Shown here: positions 37,314 to 38,213 of the stretch, piece by piece
Layout of the letters: each line of letters starts with the position of its first letter
Position numbering within the stretch: position 1 is the stretch's first letter
From: a virus
Length of the DNA: 38,213 nucleotides
Reading direction: 5' to 3' (one strand)
IMG/VR virus record: IMGVR_UViG_3300011997_000006
Coordinates: 1-38,213 of that record
Made by a program: the position numbers and the translations under genes
The notes under the pieces: generated by a model
What the model was told of the DNA's origin: nothing
What the model saw: only the letters and a program-made list of their open reading frames with translations
Database searches by the model: none

Positions 37314-37906
37314 TCATCGTCGGCGCTCCTCTAGGTCTTTCTGGATTTCCTGCTCCGCGTTCTCGTAAACGAGCGCGGCCATAACCCACCACTCGTTGCA
37401 GGCCTGCACGAGCTCCGGCGGTGGCGTAGGAACGAGCGTCCGCGGGTCCACCTTCATGAACCGCGCGGACCGGAGCAGCAGGTACTCGTCAGGCTGGTGG
37501 TACTTCACGTCTGGGTTGCGGGGGTCAATCCCGCCCCCCAGCACCATGACGCGCCTTAGGCCTTCGGCTCGGGCGCGGAGGCTTTTGGGGCGTCCTCCAC
37601 CACCGCTTCGAAGATGCGCATCATCATCACGTCTGGCAGGGCGTTGACGTTCTCCCTCGTCAGCGGCCACGGCTCGCCGTTCATGGAGAAGTCCCACGAC
37701 GCCAGGATTTCGGTCAGGGTGTCCGCCAGCCCGGACCGGGGCGCGAGTGAGACGCCGTCCCGCTCGTCCCGCTCGGCCGTAGCCATGTGGGCAGTGGATA
37801 GCGCCCGCGGGCGGTACACGACCACCAGGACCGTGTCCGTGTTCGGGAAGGTGACGGTGCATTCGTGCAGGTCTGCATCGAAGTACTTCGTGAGGTCGAA
37901 ACCCAT
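37314..37906 (-). CDS. Tail assembly chaperone GT (product of -1 frameshift)
   Basis: A 197-residue fusion made when ribosomes slip back one base at C-CCA-AAA (37589-37583). The first 108 residues are those of protein G; the reading then continues from AGC as SLRARAEGLRRVMVLGGGID and ends ENAEQEIQKDLEERRR at 37314. The zero frame stops at 37556. The heptamer follows the X-XXY-YYZ rule and lies in the correct frame, eight codons before the G stop. The downstream frame has no clear start or ribosome site of its own at its beginning. In lambda-like phages GT binds the tape measure protein, which follows 18 bp later. Confidence 0.85.
37556..37906 (-). CDS. Tail assembly chaperone G
   Basis: A 116-residue protein from ATG 37906 (MGFDLTKYFDADLHECTVTF) with AAGGAG about 10 nt upstream. 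The frame is open back to 38056, but that part lies over the tail protein end. It has a beta start (VTFPNTDTVLVVVYRPRALS) and a helical C-terminus (LTRENVNALPDVMMMRIFEA). The slippery site is at 37583-37589, near the C-terminus (DAPKASAPEPKA). The chaperone keeps the tape measure soluble while the tail tube assembles. It lies between the major tail gene and the tape measure gene, as in most siphoviruses. Confidence 0.88.
   Translation of the reverse strand: MGFDLTKYFDADLHECTVTFPNTDTVLVVVYRPRALSTAHMATAERDERDGVSLAPRSGLADTLTEILASWDFSMNGEPWPLTRENVNALPDVMMMRIFEAVVEDAPKASAPEPKA
37583..37589 (-). other. -1 ribosomal frameshift slippery heptamer CCCAAAA
   Basis: On the minus strand C-CCA-AAA in the G frame (codons CCA, AAA). 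It fuses G to the downstream T frame. Confidence 0.82.
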
Positions 37907-37965
37907 GCTGTGTGTGCTCCTTAGGCGGTGGTGGGGTGAAGCGGTGGCAGTCAGCCGCCCTCGGG

Positions 37966-38213
37966 TCAGAGGGTGGCTGCGGCGTTGACGAGCGTGTAGT
38001 GCTGGTTGTTTCCGGCGCCGTCCTCGACGATGGTCAGGGTGATGTCCACGCCCCACACGCCTTCGGTGTCTTTCAGGCCGGACACGTCTTTGACCTTCAC
38101 TGCGTAGTCCGCGGTGAACGCGAAGTGCTCAGTGCCGGTGGGAACCACGCCGCCGACGAACTCGGCACGCAGGTAGTACGTCGCGTTGCCGGGAAGGCCG
38201 TTGTAGAACGCCA
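37966..38213 (-). CDS. Major tail protein, C-terminal part across the seam
   Basis: The C-terminal end of the tail tube protein that begins at 841. Bases 38116-38213 repeat the stretch already read at 2-99. The last 49 residues are new and start after EHFAF with TADYAVKVKDVSGLKDTEGV. The C-terminus is ITLTIVEDGAGNNQHYTLVN then AAATL. The join keeps the frame, so the full protein is 329 residues. Confidence 0.85.
   Translation of the reverse strand, partial: AFYNGLPGNATYYLRAEFVGGVVPTGTEHFAFTADYAVKVKDVSGLKDTEGVWGVDITLTIVEDGAGNNQHYTLVNAAATL
38116..38213. repeat. Terminal direct repeat, right copy
   Basis: Identical to 2-99; see the left copy. After removing one copy the genome is about 38,115 bp. 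Confidence 0.85.

Overview
The window is an essentially complete genome of a temperate, siphovirus-type actinobacteriophage. Its two ends are identical: bases 2-99 equal bases 38116-38213. The sequence therefore closes into a circle of about 38,115 bp, and the seam falls inside the major tail protein gene. An actinobacterial host is suggested by high G+C, abundant GTG starts, dense ATGA/GTGA/TGATG stop-start overlaps, apparent leaderless genes, and an attachment core that is the 3' half of a tRNA-Val(GAC) gene. No host genes are present, so the genus cannot be named.

Late region (minus strand, read leftward from 8292 through the seam to about 27927): large terminase, portal, MuF-like protein, scaffold, HK97-type major capsid protein, head-tail connectors, tail terminator, major tail protein, G/GT tail assembly chaperones with a -1 slippery heptamer, an 1140-residue tape measure protein, distal tail and baseplate-like proteins, a coiled-coil membrane protein, an accessory protein that may be nuclease-like, a collagen-like/FnIII tail fibre and a fibre-associated protein, ending with an endonuclease VII-like protein that lacks its usual catalytic histidines.

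Left accessory and lysogeny region (8373-15808): small unknown genes in overlapping sets, a holin-like membrane protein, and an MT-A70 adenine methyltransferase translationally coupled to a BglII/BstYI-family restriction endonuclease. Next come attP with flanking repeats, a tyrosine integrase, a divergent excisionase-like HTH gene, and a two-gene rightward unit behind a palindromic operator. I recognise no immunity repressor.

Central region (15941-22208, mostly minus strand): a train of small, tightly coupled genes, several with zinc-binding Cys motifs, then a terminase-small-subunit-like protein, a CHAP endolysin, a RusA-like resolvase and a HEVLH zincin-like protein.

Replication and recombination region (22209-27937, plus strand): a 600-bp leader with operator copies and 11-bp iteron-like repeats (probable origin), a winged-helix-like gene, a RepA-like ATPase, unknown genes, a permuted papain-like hydrolase, a RecT/Bet annealing protein, a small zinc-finger protein and a helix-rich DNA-binding candidate.

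Two regulatory themes run through the genome. A 15-bp pseudo-palindrome, TTGCGCTATGTGCAA and relatives, lies in intergenic regions and overlaps -35-like positions. Separately, eight genes on both strands carry CAC(A/G)GT exactly 7 nt before the start codon, which reads as a phage-wide leaderless promoter signature.
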